The notes beneath the pieces are model-generated. The model did no database searches, was not told where the DNA came from, and saw nothing but the letters and a program-made list of their open reading frames with translations. This document shows positions 1 through 7,762 of a stretch of DNA of 25,921 nt, piece after piece. The translations under genes and the position numbers were made by a program. Origin of the DNA: JBBIPA01 sp037443085 (GTDB taxonomy: Bacteria; Chloroflexota; Dehalococcoidia; GIF9; UBA5629); NCBI GenBank assembly GCA_037443085.1, contig JBBIPA010000032.1, positions 1-25,921 of the forward strand. Reading direction: 5' to 3'. Positions within the stretch are counted from its first letter, which is position 1. Every line of letters starts with the position of its first letter.

Positions 1-10
1 CTTCCCTCCT
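1..10 (-). promoter_or_regulatory. Strong Shine-Dalgarno at left edge, minus strand
   Basis: Read on the minus strand the first ten bases are AGGAGGGAAG, a near-perfect anti-16S match. This suggests that a gene transcribed leftwards starts just outside the window, divergently from rpsF. The gene itself cannot be seen, so this rests on the motif alone. Confidence 0.4.
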
Positions 11-151
11 TCTGATAGTTTTGTTTTGGTTCTAAAGCTATTCTACCAGATGGAATCGGGGTAAATACCCTTTTTAATCCCTAAAATTCGTATCTTCCTC
101 TTAGTTTCGCGGGAAGCTCGTCAATGCGAAATGCTGTTTTATTTCGATTAT

Positions 152-168
152 TATGTTATAATAACATA
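152..168 (+). promoter_or_regulatory. Extended -10 promoter of rpsF inside a perfect dyad
   Basis: TGTTATAAT at 154-162 is an extended -10 element (TG-n-TATAAT). No good -35 hexamer stands 16-18 bases upstream, as expected for extended -10 promoters. The element is embedded in a 17-bp dyad, arms TATGTTAT and ATAACATA around one central base. The predicted start near 169 gives an untranslated leader of about 25 bases before the GTG at 194. The dyad could be a regulator site or chance in AT-rich DNA. Confidence 0.55.
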
Positions 169-193
169 GTTTTTTACGAAGGTGAGATAAAAA

Positions 194-481
194 GTGGCAA
201 GCTACGAATTAGTGTATATTGTAAGTCCCGAGGTAACAGATGAAGCATTACCTAATGTGCTGAACAAAGTAAATGAGTTCGTTGCCAAAATAGGAGGCAG
301 TGTAAGTGAAGTAACCCAGTGGGGGAGGAAGAGACTGGCTTACCCGGTAGAAAAGTTCAGTGAAGGTAATTATGTACTCGCTCGGCTTGAAATGAAGACC
401 ACGGCAACTAGGGAACTTGAGGCAAGCCTGAAGCTATCCAACGAAGTTATCCGGCATTTGCTTATAAGATTGAATGCTTGA
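194..481 (+). CDS. rpsF: 30S ribosomal protein S6
   Basis: S6 binds the central domain of 16S rRNA as a heterodimer with S18, whose gene lies two genes downstream. The 95-residue product has the usual length and the single ferredoxin-like fold. It starts with the typical YELVYIVSPE strand, and the WGRKRLAYPV segment of the family is clear around residues 43-52. The start is GTG with an AAGGTGAG ribosome site about 7 bases upstream. It is the first gene of a long plus-strand run and is preceded by an extended -10 promoter. The order S6, SSB, S18 is widely conserved and supports the call. Confidence 0.96.
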   Translation: MASYELVYIVSPEVTDEALPNVLNKVNEFVAKIGGSVSEVTQWGRKRLAYPVEKFSEGNYVLARLEMKTTATRELEASLKLSNEVIRHLLIRLNA

Positions 482-501
482 TTTAGGAGAAGGGGGGCAG
501 C

Positions 502-921
502 GTGGCCAGTTTGAACAAAATTATGCTTATTGGAAATGTTGGAAAAGACCCGGAGATGCGCTTTACTCCCAATGGTGTACCGGTAGTTTCATTTAGTTTG
601 GCTACAAGCCGTACTTTTGGTGCTGCGGATGGTGAAAGAAGACAGGAGACAGAGTGGTTTACCGTGATTGCTTGGCGAAAGCAAGCGGAAAGCTGCAATC
701 AGTTTCTGACTAAAGGCCAAAAAGTGTATGTAGAAGGAAGGTTACACAGCAGAACTTGGGAAGGGCAGGATGGGCAAAAACACTTTGTAAATGAAGTCGT
801 AGCAGACAGAGTGCTTTTCTTAGATAAAAAGGCTGTAGCTCCGCTTCCCAGTGAAGAGGCTGCCCCATCAGAGACGGCCGAAGATATGATCGAGCCAGAG
901 GATTTGCCCTTTAAAGAATAG
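502..921 (+). CDS. ssb: Single-stranded DNA-binding protein
   Basis: SSB coats single-stranded DNA during replication, repair and recombination and recruits partners through its acidic C-terminal tip. The 139-residue protein has the OB-fold in residues 1-110: LNKIMLIGNVGKDPEMRFTP at the start, the ETEWFTVIAW strand, and GQKVYVEGRL. A short proline- and acid-rich linker follows. The tip ends EDLPFKE, whereas the family usually ends DDDIPF. The Pro-Phe pair is kept but two more residues follow it, which may slightly change partner binding. The start is GTG, 20 bases after rpsF, with a purine-rich GGAGAAGGGGGG ribosome site. Placement between rpsF and rpsR is canonical. Confidence 0.96.
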   Translation: MASLNKIMLIGNVGKDPEMRFTPNGVPVVSFSLATSRTFGAADGERRQETEWFTVIAWRKQAESCNQFLTKGQKVYVEGRLHSRTWEGQDGQKHFVNEVVADRVLFLDKKAVAPLPSEEAAPSETAEDMIEPEDLPFKE

Positions 922-969
922 GGTACTTGATAATTGACATATATTTTTGAAGGAGGCTATAACTAGAGA

Positions 970-1305
970 ATGCCAGCAGGCGTTGCACCAAGAATCAGAA
1001 GGGAAAGACCCCGTAAATTTGTTGTTAAACCAAAAGTCTGTCCTTTTTGCGCGGATAAATCAGTAATTGACTATAAAGATATCACCAAGTTGCGAAAATT
1101 TGTGTCTGAGCGTGGCAAAATTGAACCACGACGTCGAACTGGGGTTTGTGCGAAACATCAGCGAAGCCTAGCGCTGGCTGTCAAGAGAGCACGATTCCTG
1201 GCTTTGTTGCCATATACTGCAGCACATATTAGCCCGAGGGAAATCCCAGTGGAAGAGCCACCTGCAGCGGAGGGAAAAGGTGCCAAAGCGGACATATCAA
1301 CCTAA
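970..1305 (+). CDS. rpsR: 30S ribosomal protein S18, cysteine-containing form with C-terminal tail
   Basis: S18 binds the 30S platform together with S6. The core (about residues 15-82) carries the family signature: IDYKD, the GKIEPRRRTG segment, CAKHQRSLALAVKRAR and ALLPY. Cys24, Cys27, Cys60 and His63 are placed like the metal-binding set of zinc-type S18 proteins. About 29 residues rich in Pro, Glu, Ala and Lys follow the core, which is longer than the 75-80 residues common in the family. The end of this tail is encoded by DNA that also holds the start of rpmH in another frame. A strong AAGGAGG lies at 950-956, although its 13-base spacing to the ATG is long. Confidence 0.95.
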   Translation: MPAGVAPRIRRERPRKFVVKPKVCPFCADKSVIDYKDITKLRKFVSERGKIEPRRRTGVCAKHQRSLALAVKRARFLALLPYTAAHISPREIPVEEPPAAEGKGAKADIST

Positions 1306-1420
1306 AAAAGCAAAAAGAAGAAATACACATGGCTTTAGGGCCAGAACAAAGACCAGAGATGGTCGTGACGTCCTAAAAGCCAGACGATTGAAAGGACGGT
1401 GGCGACTGACGCCGGTTTAA
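1280..1420 (+). CDS. rpmH: 50S ribosomal protein L34
   Basis: L34 is a small, very basic protein of the large subunit that threads into 23S rRNA. This 46-residue reading frame is unmistakable: it begins MPKRTYQPKKAKRRNTHGF and contains RARTKTRDGRDVLKARRLKG, the whole family signature. The start is GTG at 1280, with GGAGGG five bases upstream. The first 26 bases overlap the 3' end of rpsR in a different frame, and a possible upstream GTG start of rnpA (1399) lies inside its 3' end. The overlap suggests translational coupling of L34 to S18. It is short enough to be missed by length-filtered gene finders. Confidence 0.96.
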   Translation: MPKRTYQPKKAKRRNTHGFRARTKTRDGRDVLKARRLKGRWRLTPV

Positions 1421-1425
1421 AGGTC

Positions 1426-1788
1426 ATGACAAAATCATGGGCTTTGACCAAAAGAGCCCAGTATCAGAGGGTGTATGAGTTGGGGCTGGGAAAAGGGGAT
1501 AAAATTGTCATGATAAAAGCAATAACAAATAACCTTGCGCTAAGTCGTTATGGATTTTCTGTAAGTAAACCTTTAGGTAAAGCAGTTGTCCGTAATCGTA
1601 TAAAGCGGTTGCTGAAAGAAATAGTGCGGTCATTACCAATAAAAGCAGGCTGGGATGTAGTATTTATTGCTCGCCGCGGCGCAATAGAAGCTGATTATTA
1701 TCAGCTCGGGCAATCAATAGAAAGACTATTGGTTCGAGCTGATTTACTAATGATTAAGAATGAAATGGCTAGCGCTGAAATTAATTAA
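1426..1788 (+). CDS. rnpA: Ribonuclease P protein component
   Basis: RnpA is the protein cofactor of RNase P, which removes 5' leaders from pre-tRNAs. The product is about 120 residues, with the LTKRAQYQRVY start and the diagnostic RNR motif in GKAVVRNRIKRLLKEI. I place the start at ATG 1426, 5 bases after the rpmH stop, because it leaves the usual short lead before LTKR. A GTG at 1399 in the same frame, inside rpmH, would add nine residues. Both candidates have an AAGG-like ribosome site only 2 bases away, so the choice is not certain. The rpmH-rnpA pairing is one of the most conserved bacterial neighbourhoods. The 3' end overlaps yidD. Confidence 0.94.
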   Translation: MTKSWALTKRAQYQRVYELGLGKGDKIVMIKAITNNLALSRYGFSVSKPLGKAVVRNRIKRLLKEIVRSLPIKAGWDVVFIARRGAIEADYYQLGQSIERLLVRADLLMIKNEMASAEIN

Positions 1789-1969
1789 ACTTTATCAGTT
1801 TACGATATCAGAAGTTACTCCACCCTCGTGTCGGTACATTCCTACTTGTTCTCATTACGCTTGTGAAGCGATTGAACGGCATGGGCTGATTAAAGGAAGC
1901 TGGCTTACTGCCATTCGGCTGATACGCTGTAATCCTTGGTCGCGCGGTGGTTATGATCCAGTACCTTAG
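1760..1969 (+). CDS. yidD: Membrane protein insertion efficiency factor
   Basis: YidD is a small protein reported to help YidC-dependent insertion of membrane proteins. The 69 residues cover the whole family: an amphipathic LALKLIKLYQFTIS start, then CRYIPTCSHYACEAIERHG, the RLIRCNPWSRGGYDPVP end and the conserved cysteines. The gene starts at ATG 1760 within the last 29 bases of rnpA in another frame, so it is probably translationally coupled. It stands in the standard rpmH-rnpA-yidD-yidC order, except that one lipoprotein gene separates it from yidC here. Confidence 0.95.
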   Translation: MKWLALKLIKLYQFTISEVTPPSCRYIPTCSHYACEAIERHGLIKGSWLTAIRLIRCNPWSRGGYDPVP

Positions 1970-2012
1970 TCAATTTAGATATTATTAGTGATACTAGGAT
2001 AAAGAAAAATTC

Positions 2013-3176
2013 ATGATGGCTAAGACAAAGGCTTTACTTATTTTGACTATTTTCACTATAGTGATTGCTGTGGTTATCACTGGCTGCACTGGTCCTAGCG
2101 CACGAGGCTGGTCCGGTGTTACCAGCAGCAATAAGCTTGTTTACGTAGGTTCCATGGATGGGGAAGTGTTAGCACTCGATCCTGCAGCACGTCGTAGTGG
2201 AGCAAGTTTTCCGAGTCAGGGAGAGTGGGAATATGTAATTAAGGCACCAAATTCTGGTTCAATGTGCGGTGTGCCCAGTTGTACTCCAACCGGCACTGCT
2301 GCACCAACCGGTACAGTAATATACGGCACGCCTGCTGCATCCAGGGACTTGATATACGTGGGGACCTATCATGGCAGAATCTATGCTTTAAATTCACTAA
2401 CTGGAGCGCTGAGATGGGTTTATCCCAGGGAAGGTAATGAGACCGTTGGAGCCATCGTAGGTGATTTAGTGTTGGATGACACCACCATATATTTAGGCAG
2501 TTCCAGCGGAAGAGTATATGCTCTTGATGCTGCGACAGGGGATTACAAGTGGGAGTTTGAGACTGGCGAGAGAATCTGGACATCTCCTGTGCTCAGTGAA
2601 GGGGTTATCTACGTAGGGAGCTATGACGGCAAGTTATATGCATTATCCAGCCAAACTGGCAGCAAGCTTTGGCAGCTGGACTTGCCTTCAGCTATATGCT
2701 CGTCTCCTGCTGTTTTCAAAGAGAGTATTTATTTTGGCACATTTGATCGTAATCTCTATGCGGTTAACAAAGCTGATGCTAAAATTCGATGGAGGTTCGA
2801 GGGGGGGAACTGGTTTTGGGCAGAACCTGTAATCAAGGGAAACAGCATCTATGCAGGCTGCCTTGATGGCAAAGTCTATGCAATCGATGCCCAGACTGGT
2901 ATCCAATTATGGCAATTTGTTGCCGATAAACCAATTATATCAAGGCTGGTTACTGTATTTGATACCATAGTGGTAGCTTCAGAAGCAGGGACATTGTACT
3001 TTTTAGACGCTGCCAGCGGGGTACAGAAGAAGACAGTTTCAGTTGGCCATGCGGTTATGTCGCCCCTCTATATTCTGGAGAATGTTGTGTATGTACATGT
3101 CCGGGATAAGTATATCTATGCCATTGATGTGCAATCCGGGGAAACAGTCTGGAAATTTAAGAAGGGTAACAAGTAG
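2013..3176 (+). CDS. Lipoprotein with PQQ-type beta-propeller repeats, BamB-like fold
   Basis: The 387-residue product starts with a lysine-containing N-region and a hydrophobic stretch (residues 7-24) ending in the lipobox ITGC at Cys25, so a membrane-anchored lipoprotein is predicted. The rest consists of at least seven repeats of about 40 residues of the form IYVGSxDGKxYALDxxTGxxxW, the signature of PQQ-like/BamB beta-propellers. The last repeat closes at VWKFKKGNK. No enzymatic motif is visible, and the PQQ label describes the fold only. The gene sits between yidD and yidC (8-base gap to yidC), which hints at a role in membrane protein biogenesis or quality control outside the membrane. 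That is inference. The start could be either of two adjacent ATGs (2013 or 2016). Confidence 0.85.
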   Translation: MMAKTKALLILTIFTIVIAVVITGCTGPSARGWSGVTSSNKLVYVGSMDGEVLALDPAARRSGASFPSQGEWEYVIKAPNSGSMCGVPSCTPTGTAAPTGTVIYGTPAASRDLIYVGTYHGRIYALNSLTGALRWVYPREGNETVGAIVGDLVLDDTTIYLGSSSGRVYALDAATGDYKWEFETGERIWTSPVLSEGVIYVGSYDGKLYALSSQTGSKLWQLDLPSAICSSPAVFKESIYFGTFDRNLYAVNKADAKIRWRFEGGNWFWAEPVIKGNSIYAGCLDGKVYAIDAQTGIQLWQFVADKPIISRLVTVFDTIVVASEAGTLYFLDAASGVQKKTVSVGHAVMSPLYILENVVYVHVRDKYIYAIDVQSGETVWKFKKGNK

Positions 3177-3184
3177 GACTAATT

Positions 3185-4009
3185 ATGCCGAACTTGTGGG
3201 ATTTTATAATACTGAACCCTATACTCAATACCCTGATTGCATTGAGTGCTGTGGTGGGCAATAACTTTGGTCTAGCAATTATTGTCCTTACCATACTTGT
3301 CCGTTTGATCCTCTTTCCACTCACTATTCAGCAGACCCGTTCTACCAAAGCCCTGCAGGAATTACAGCCCAAAATCCAGGAGCTTCAGAAGAAATATGCC
3401 CGAAACCAGCAGAAGCTGCAGCAAGAAATGATGCAGCTATATAAGGAGGCAAAGATTAATCCTCTGGGCTGTCTCTGGCCTATGCTGATTCAATTGCCTA
3501 TCTGGATTGCACTTTACCAGTCAATTATGATGGCATTGGCATCTAGCCCTGAGGAATTAATCAGGTTGTCACAAAGCCTCTATTCATGGCCTATTGTCAC
3601 ACAAGCTTTGCCCTTAAATGAAAAATTTCTGTGGCTTCATTTATCTAAGCCGGATCAGTACCTCATCCTTGCTATATTAGTCGGGATAACTATGTGGATA
3701 CAGCAGAAGATGGTGACTCCTCCGCCGACTGACCCGAGGCAGCAATCAATGACGCAGATGATGACATTGATGATGCCGTTGATGTTTGCCATGTTCACTC
3801 TTTCTTTCCCAAGTGGCTTATCTCTTTATTGGGCAGTTTCGAATATTGTGGGCATCGTGATTCAGTATTTTGTAAGTGGCGGGTGGGGTTATTTTAGGAT
3901 GCCATCCCTTGCCGGACAGCAGCCCCAGATTAAAAAATTACCGCAATCTGAGCAACAGTCCAAGATGCTAAAAGATGCCGAAAAGAAGAAAGGGTTATTT
4001 AACAGGTGA
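3185..4009 (+). CDS. yidC: Membrane protein insertase YidC/Oxa1/Alb3
   Basis: YidC inserts proteins into the cytoplasmic membrane, alone or with SecYEG. The 274-residue protein has the five-segment Oxa1 core only. It lacks the large periplasmic P1 domain of Gram-negative YidC, matching the short form of monoderm bacteria. The conserved groove arginine is Arg40 in TILVRLILFPLT, followed by the coiled cytoplasmic loop (residues 50-85) and the motif NPLGCLWPMLIQLPIWIALY. The C-terminal hydrophobic segments carry FPSGLSLYWAVSNIVGI. There is no signal peptide or lipobox, unlike SpoIIIJ-type proteins. The last four bases overlap the jag start. Confidence 0.95.
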   Translation: MPNLWDFIILNPILNTLIALSAVVGNNFGLAIIVLTILVRLILFPLTIQQTRSTKALQELQPKIQELQKKYARNQQKLQQEMMQLYKEAKINPLGCLWPMLIQLPIWIALYQSIMMALASSPEELIRLSQSLYSWPIVTQALPLNEKFLWLHLSKPDQYLILAILVGITMWIQQKMVTPPPTDPRQQSMTQMMTLMMPLMFAMFTLSFPSGLSLYWAVSNIVGIVIQYFVSGGWGYFRMPSLAGQQPQIKKLPQSEQQSKMLKDAEKKKGLFNR

Positions 4010-4650
4010 AAGAGATTGAAGTAACTGCCAAAACTGTAGATGAGGCGAAGAAGGCAGCATTGGAGCAGTTGAGTGTAAGTGAGAACGAAGTAGAAGTTAT
4101 TGTTTTGAAAAAAGGGAGAGCAGGAGTCTTGGGCGTCGGTGCTGAAGAAGCCAGGATTAAAGTTGGCCTCGTGGATAAATCCCATCAAAATAACAACATG
4201 GCATCAGAAGCTAAAGAAGCCCTGAAAACATTAATTAAATGTCTCGGCATAGACGCTGAAGTGCATATAAATTCAGGAGCCGAAGGCATGCCCATAACAT
4301 TAAATATCGAAGGAGATGATTTAGGTGCCCTGATCGGCCGCCATGGACAAGCTTTGGCTTCTTTACAATATATCTTGAGATTGATTATTGCTGAGAAGCT
4401 GAAGGAATGGGTTCCTCTAAATATCGACGTTTCCGGATATAAAAAACGCCGCTATGAATCTCTACACAGATTGGCTTTACGACTAGCAGACCAGGTGAAG
4501 ACAACCAGACGCTCTATTAATCTCGAACCCATGCCTTCAGATGAGCGCCGTATCATCCATTTAGCCTTGGCTGACCATCCTGACGTTATTACCCAAAGTA
4601 CAGGTGCTGGCGAAGAGCGCAAAATAACAATTCTATTAAGGAAACGCTAG
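4006..4650 (+). CDS. jag: Jag/KhpB RNA-binding protein
   Basis: Jag (KhpB) is an RNA-binding protein encoded next to yidC in many bacteria and linked to cell elongation and division. The 214 residues show the family's three parts: the Jag-N domain (residues 1-52, with VLGVGAEEARIKV), a KH domain with the GxxG loop as Gly111-Arg-His-Gly114, and a C-terminal R3H domain with Arg181-xxx-His185 in ERRIIHLAL. The linker after Jag-N is short (about 20 residues). The GTG start overlaps the yidC stop (GTGA), so translation is coupled. One base separates it from ileS. Confidence 0.94.
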   Translation: MKEIEVTAKTVDEAKKAALEQLSVSENEVEVIVLKKGRAGVLGVGAEEARIKVGLVDKSHQNNNMASEAKEALKTLIKCLGIDAEVHINSGAEGMPITLNIEGDDLGALIGRHGQALASLQYILRLIIAEKLKEWVPLNIDVSGYKKRRYESLHRLALRLADQVKTTRRSINLEPMPSDERRIIHLALADHPDVITQSTGAGEERKITILLRKR

Positions 4651-4651
4651 C

Positions 4652-7600
4652 ATGTTCCGCCCCGTAAGCAGCAAGGTAGACCTGCCTCAACTGGAAACAA
4701 GTACGCTCAATTTTTGGCGAGAAAAACTCATCTTCGAGAAGAGCATTGAACTGCGATATGGGGCAACACAGTTCACCCTTTACGAAGGGCCTCCGACAGC
4801 TAATGGAAATCCTGGCATTCACCATGTGCTTTCTCGTGTCTTTAAGGATATTATTCCCCGATACAAAGCAATGAAGGGTTATTACGCGCCTCGAAAAGCT
4901 GGCTGGGATACGCATGGTTTGCCTGTGGAACTTGAGATAGAAAAAAAACTGGGGTTGAGCAGCAAAGCCGAGATTGAAAACTATGGTGTAGCTAAGTTTA
5001 ACGCTCAATGCCGAGAGAGCGTTTTCCACTACCTCAAAGAATGGAATGCTATGACCGAGCGCATTGGTTTCTGGCTCGATCTTCGGCATCCTTATATAAC
5101 TTTGGATAACAGCTACATCGAATCTTGCTGGTGGATATTGAAGCAGCTATGGGGCAAAGGCTTCATCTATCAGGGCTATAAGGTGACCCCGCATTGTCCA
5201 CGTTGCGGAACTTCTCTCAGTTCGCACGAAGTAGCTCTGGGGTATCGGGATGACACTGAAGATCCATCGATTTACATAAAATTCAAAATTACTGAAGAAT
5301 CGATTGATAAATCTGTATCCATAAAGCAGCTTATGAAGAAGAATGGCACTGCTGTTTTAAAAAAGCCGCTTTACCTCCTGGCCTGGACGACGACACCATG
5401 GACATTACCCGGCAACACAGCTCTGGCAATTGCTCCCGAAGCTGAATATGCCATAGTGGAACTGGATAACGAGAGTCTGATCTTGGCAAGAGTTTTTGTG
5501 GATTCCATGAATTTCCCTGGCTATAAGTTGCTGGGAACTATAAAAGGAAGAATGCTTGTCGATGTTGAATATGAGCCACTTTTTAACCCACACGAATATG
5601 CTGTGGAGAGAAGGCGCTCTCAAGCCCGAGCTGGTACTGGCGCCGAGGAAACACGGGCAATGTTTGAGGTGCAAAAACCAAAAACAGATTTGACCTATCG
5701 TGTCATTGCTGCAGACTTTGTATCCATGGATGAAGGTACAGGCATTGTGCATATTGCCCCGGCTTTCGGCGAGGCTGACTTCGAAGCAGGGAGAGAAAAT
5801 AATCTGGATTTTGTTCAGCCTGTTGACCTGGATGGCAAGATGACGGGTACTTACCCTTTTGCCGGCAAGTTTGTTAAAGAGGCTGACCCTGTGGTTTTAG
5901 ATAGCCTTAAATCTCGTGGACTTTTACATCGCAGCGAGAAGATACGTCACAGCTATCCTTTTTGCTGGCGTTGCGAGTCGCCGCTTCTTTACTACGCCAA
6001 GAAAACGTGGTATATCAGAACAACGGCAAAGAAGCAAGAGATCATCTCGGGGAATGCTGACATTAACTGGTATCCAGAGCATATCAAGTATGGCCGCTTC
6101 GGGGATTGGCTGGAGAATAATATTGACTGGGCTTTCTCACGGGAACGTTACTGGGGGACACCCCTAAGCGTATGGCATTGTTCATCTTGCGGTAACTATG
6201 AATGTATCGGTAGCATCCAGGAGTTGAAAGCAAAGCCAAATCTCAAGGGATTTGATGAGCCGTTAGACTTGCACCGCCCTTTTGTCGATGAAATCACATT
6301 CGCCTGTCCTAAGTGTAGCAGTGAAATGAAAAGACAGCCAGAGGTTATTGATTGCTGGTTCGACTCTGGAGCCATGCCTTTGGCACAATGGCACTATCCT
6401 TTTGAAAACAGTGATTTATTTGAACGGAGCTTCCCGGCAGACTTTATCTGCGAAGCAGTTGACCAAACAAGAGGTTGGTTCTACTCCCTGCATGCTCTTT
6501 CCACCTTGCTTTTCGAACGGCCTTGCTTCAAAAATGTGATTTGCTTGGGGCATATACTTGATGCTACAGGAGAAAAGATGAGCAAAGCCAGGGGCAATGT
6601 TGTTGACCCGTGGACAATGCTCAATAAATATGGCGCAGATGCAGTACGCTGGTACTTGATAACTTCGTCACCAGCCGGCAACGTGCGTCGGTTTTCCAGT
6701 GATATGGTAGGCGAGGTATTACGCAATTTCCTGCTTACACTGTGGAACACTTATTCATTCTTCGTGATGTATGCTAATATCGACAACTTCAACCCAAAAA
6801 CATCAACGACGAAACCAAGCTCTGACCTGGATATCTGGATATTGTCCAGGCTGAACCAGGTCGTGGCTGATGTAGATGATGCGCTGGACAAATATGACCC
6901 CACCTCGGCAGGTCGTAAAATTGAGGCTCTTGTTGACGACCTTTCTAACTGGTATGTGAGACGAAGCAGGCGACGTTTCTGGAAAAGCCAGAATGACACT
7001 GACAAGCTGGCGGCCTATTCAACACTTTACAGTTGCTTAGTTACTCTATCCAAAATCCTTGCCCCGTTTACCCCTTTTATCGCTGAGGAAATATACCAGA
7101 ATTTAGTGCGTTCGGCCGACCCTGATGCTCTTGAGAGTGTACACCTGTGTGATTTTCCTGTTGCTGACAAATCGTCAATAGACAACAATCTCATTGAGGC
7201 TACAAGTACGGTAATCATGCTGTGTAGCTTGGGTCGAGCAGCACGTGCCAAAGCAAACATAAAAGTTCGTCAACCCTTGGCCAGGGTACTGATAAAAGCA
7301 AGGTCAAAGATAGAGAAAGAAGACTTAAAGAAGCTGTCTTATCAAATCCTGGAGGAACTCAACGTTAAGGAAATCGAGTTTGCCGACGGAGATATTTTTG
7401 ATAAAAAGCCAGGTTTTGTTGTAGCCAGGGATGGGGATTACTGGATAGCACTGCCTACCGACCTCCCGCAGGAACTTCAAGACGAAGGCACAGCTCGTGA
7501 AATAGTAAGGCGGCTGCAAACTATGAGACGGTCAGCGGGCTTGGAAATTACCGACCATATTATCGTGCACTATCAGGGTACACCAGAAATTCAACGAGTC

Positions 7601-7744
7601 ATGGGACAATTTGCCGAGTATATCAGGCAAGAAACTCTGGCACAGCAGATTATTTCAGGCACTCCGCCTGACGGAGCTTTTACGGAAAACCATCGACTAC
7701 TGGATTCCACTGCACTGCTTAGTATCAAGCGAGAAATGACCTAG
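4652..7744 (+). CDS. ileS: Isoleucyl-tRNA synthetase, type 2 (GIHH signature)
   Basis: IleRS charges tRNA-Ile and edits misactivated valine. The 1030-residue length and overall sequence fit the eukaryote-like type 2 group. The class I HIGH signature is found as Gly55-Ile-His-His58 in NGNPGIHHVLSR. The first and third positions of the motif are therefore swapped, as described for IleRS2. The second signature is KMSKA at residues 642-646. The editing domain (about residues 190-420) holds LLAWTTTPWTLPGN and EGTGIVHIAPAFGEADF. Cysteine pairs at CPRCG, CSSCG and CPKC suggest zinc sites. The ribosome site AAGGA stands 9 bases before the ATG. There is no T-box, so expression is presumably tied to the upstream operon. 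It ends 18 bases from the convergent protease gene. Confidence 0.96.
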   Translation: MFRPVSSKVDLPQLETSTLNFWREKLIFEKSIELRYGATQFTLYEGPPTANGNPGIHHVLSRVFKDIIPRYKAMKGYYAPRKAGWDTHGLPVELEIEKKLGLSSKAEIENYGVAKFNAQCRESVFHYLKEWNAMTERIGFWLDLRHPYITLDNSYIESCWWILKQLWGKGFIYQGYKVTPHCPRCGTSLSSHEVALGYRDDTEDPSIYIKFKITEESIDKSVSIKQLMKKNGTAVLKKPLYLLAWTTTPWTLPGNTALAIAPEAEYAIVELDNESLILARVFVDSMNFPGYKLLGTIKGRMLVDVEYEPLFNPHEYAVERRRSQARAGTGAEETRAMFEVQKPKTDLTYRVIAADFVSMDEGTGIVHIAPAFGEADFEAGRENNLDFVQPVDLDGKMTGTYPFAGKFVKEADPVVLDSLKSRGLLHRSEKIRHSYPFCWRCESPLLYYAKKTWYIRTTAKKQEIISGNADINWYPEHIKYGRFGDWLENNIDWAFSRERYWGTPLSVWHCSSCGNYECIGSIQELKAKPNLKGFDEPLDLHRPFVDEITFACPKCSSEMKRQPEVIDCWFDSGAMPLAQWHYPFENSDLFERSFPADFICEAVDQTRGWFYSLHALSTLLFERPCFKNVICLGHILDATGEKMSKARGNVVDPWTMLNKYGADAVRWYLITSSPAGNVRRFSSDMVGEVLRNFLLTLWNTYSFFVMYANIDNFNPKTSTTKPSSDLDIWILSRLNQVVADVDDALDKYDPTSAGRKIEALVDDLSNWYVRRSRRRFWKSQNDTDKLAAYSTLYSCLVTLSKILAPFTPFIAEEIYQNLVRSADPDALESVHLCDFPVADKSSIDNNLIEATSTVIMLCSLGRAARAKANIKVRQPLARVLIKARSKIEKEDLKKLSYQILEELNVKEIEFADGDIFDKKPGFVVARDGDYWIALPTDLPQELQDEGTAREIVRRLQTMRRSAGLEITDHIIVHYQGTPEIQRVMGQFAEYIRQETLAQQIISGTPPDGAFTENHRLLDSTALLSIKREMT

Positions 7745-7762
7745 GAACCATCTTTATCTTAC

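Noticed and set aside
4589..5089. 166-codon minus-strand ORF across the jag-ileS junction
   Set aside because: It is antisense to the well-conserved start of ileS, with no ribosome site or known motif.
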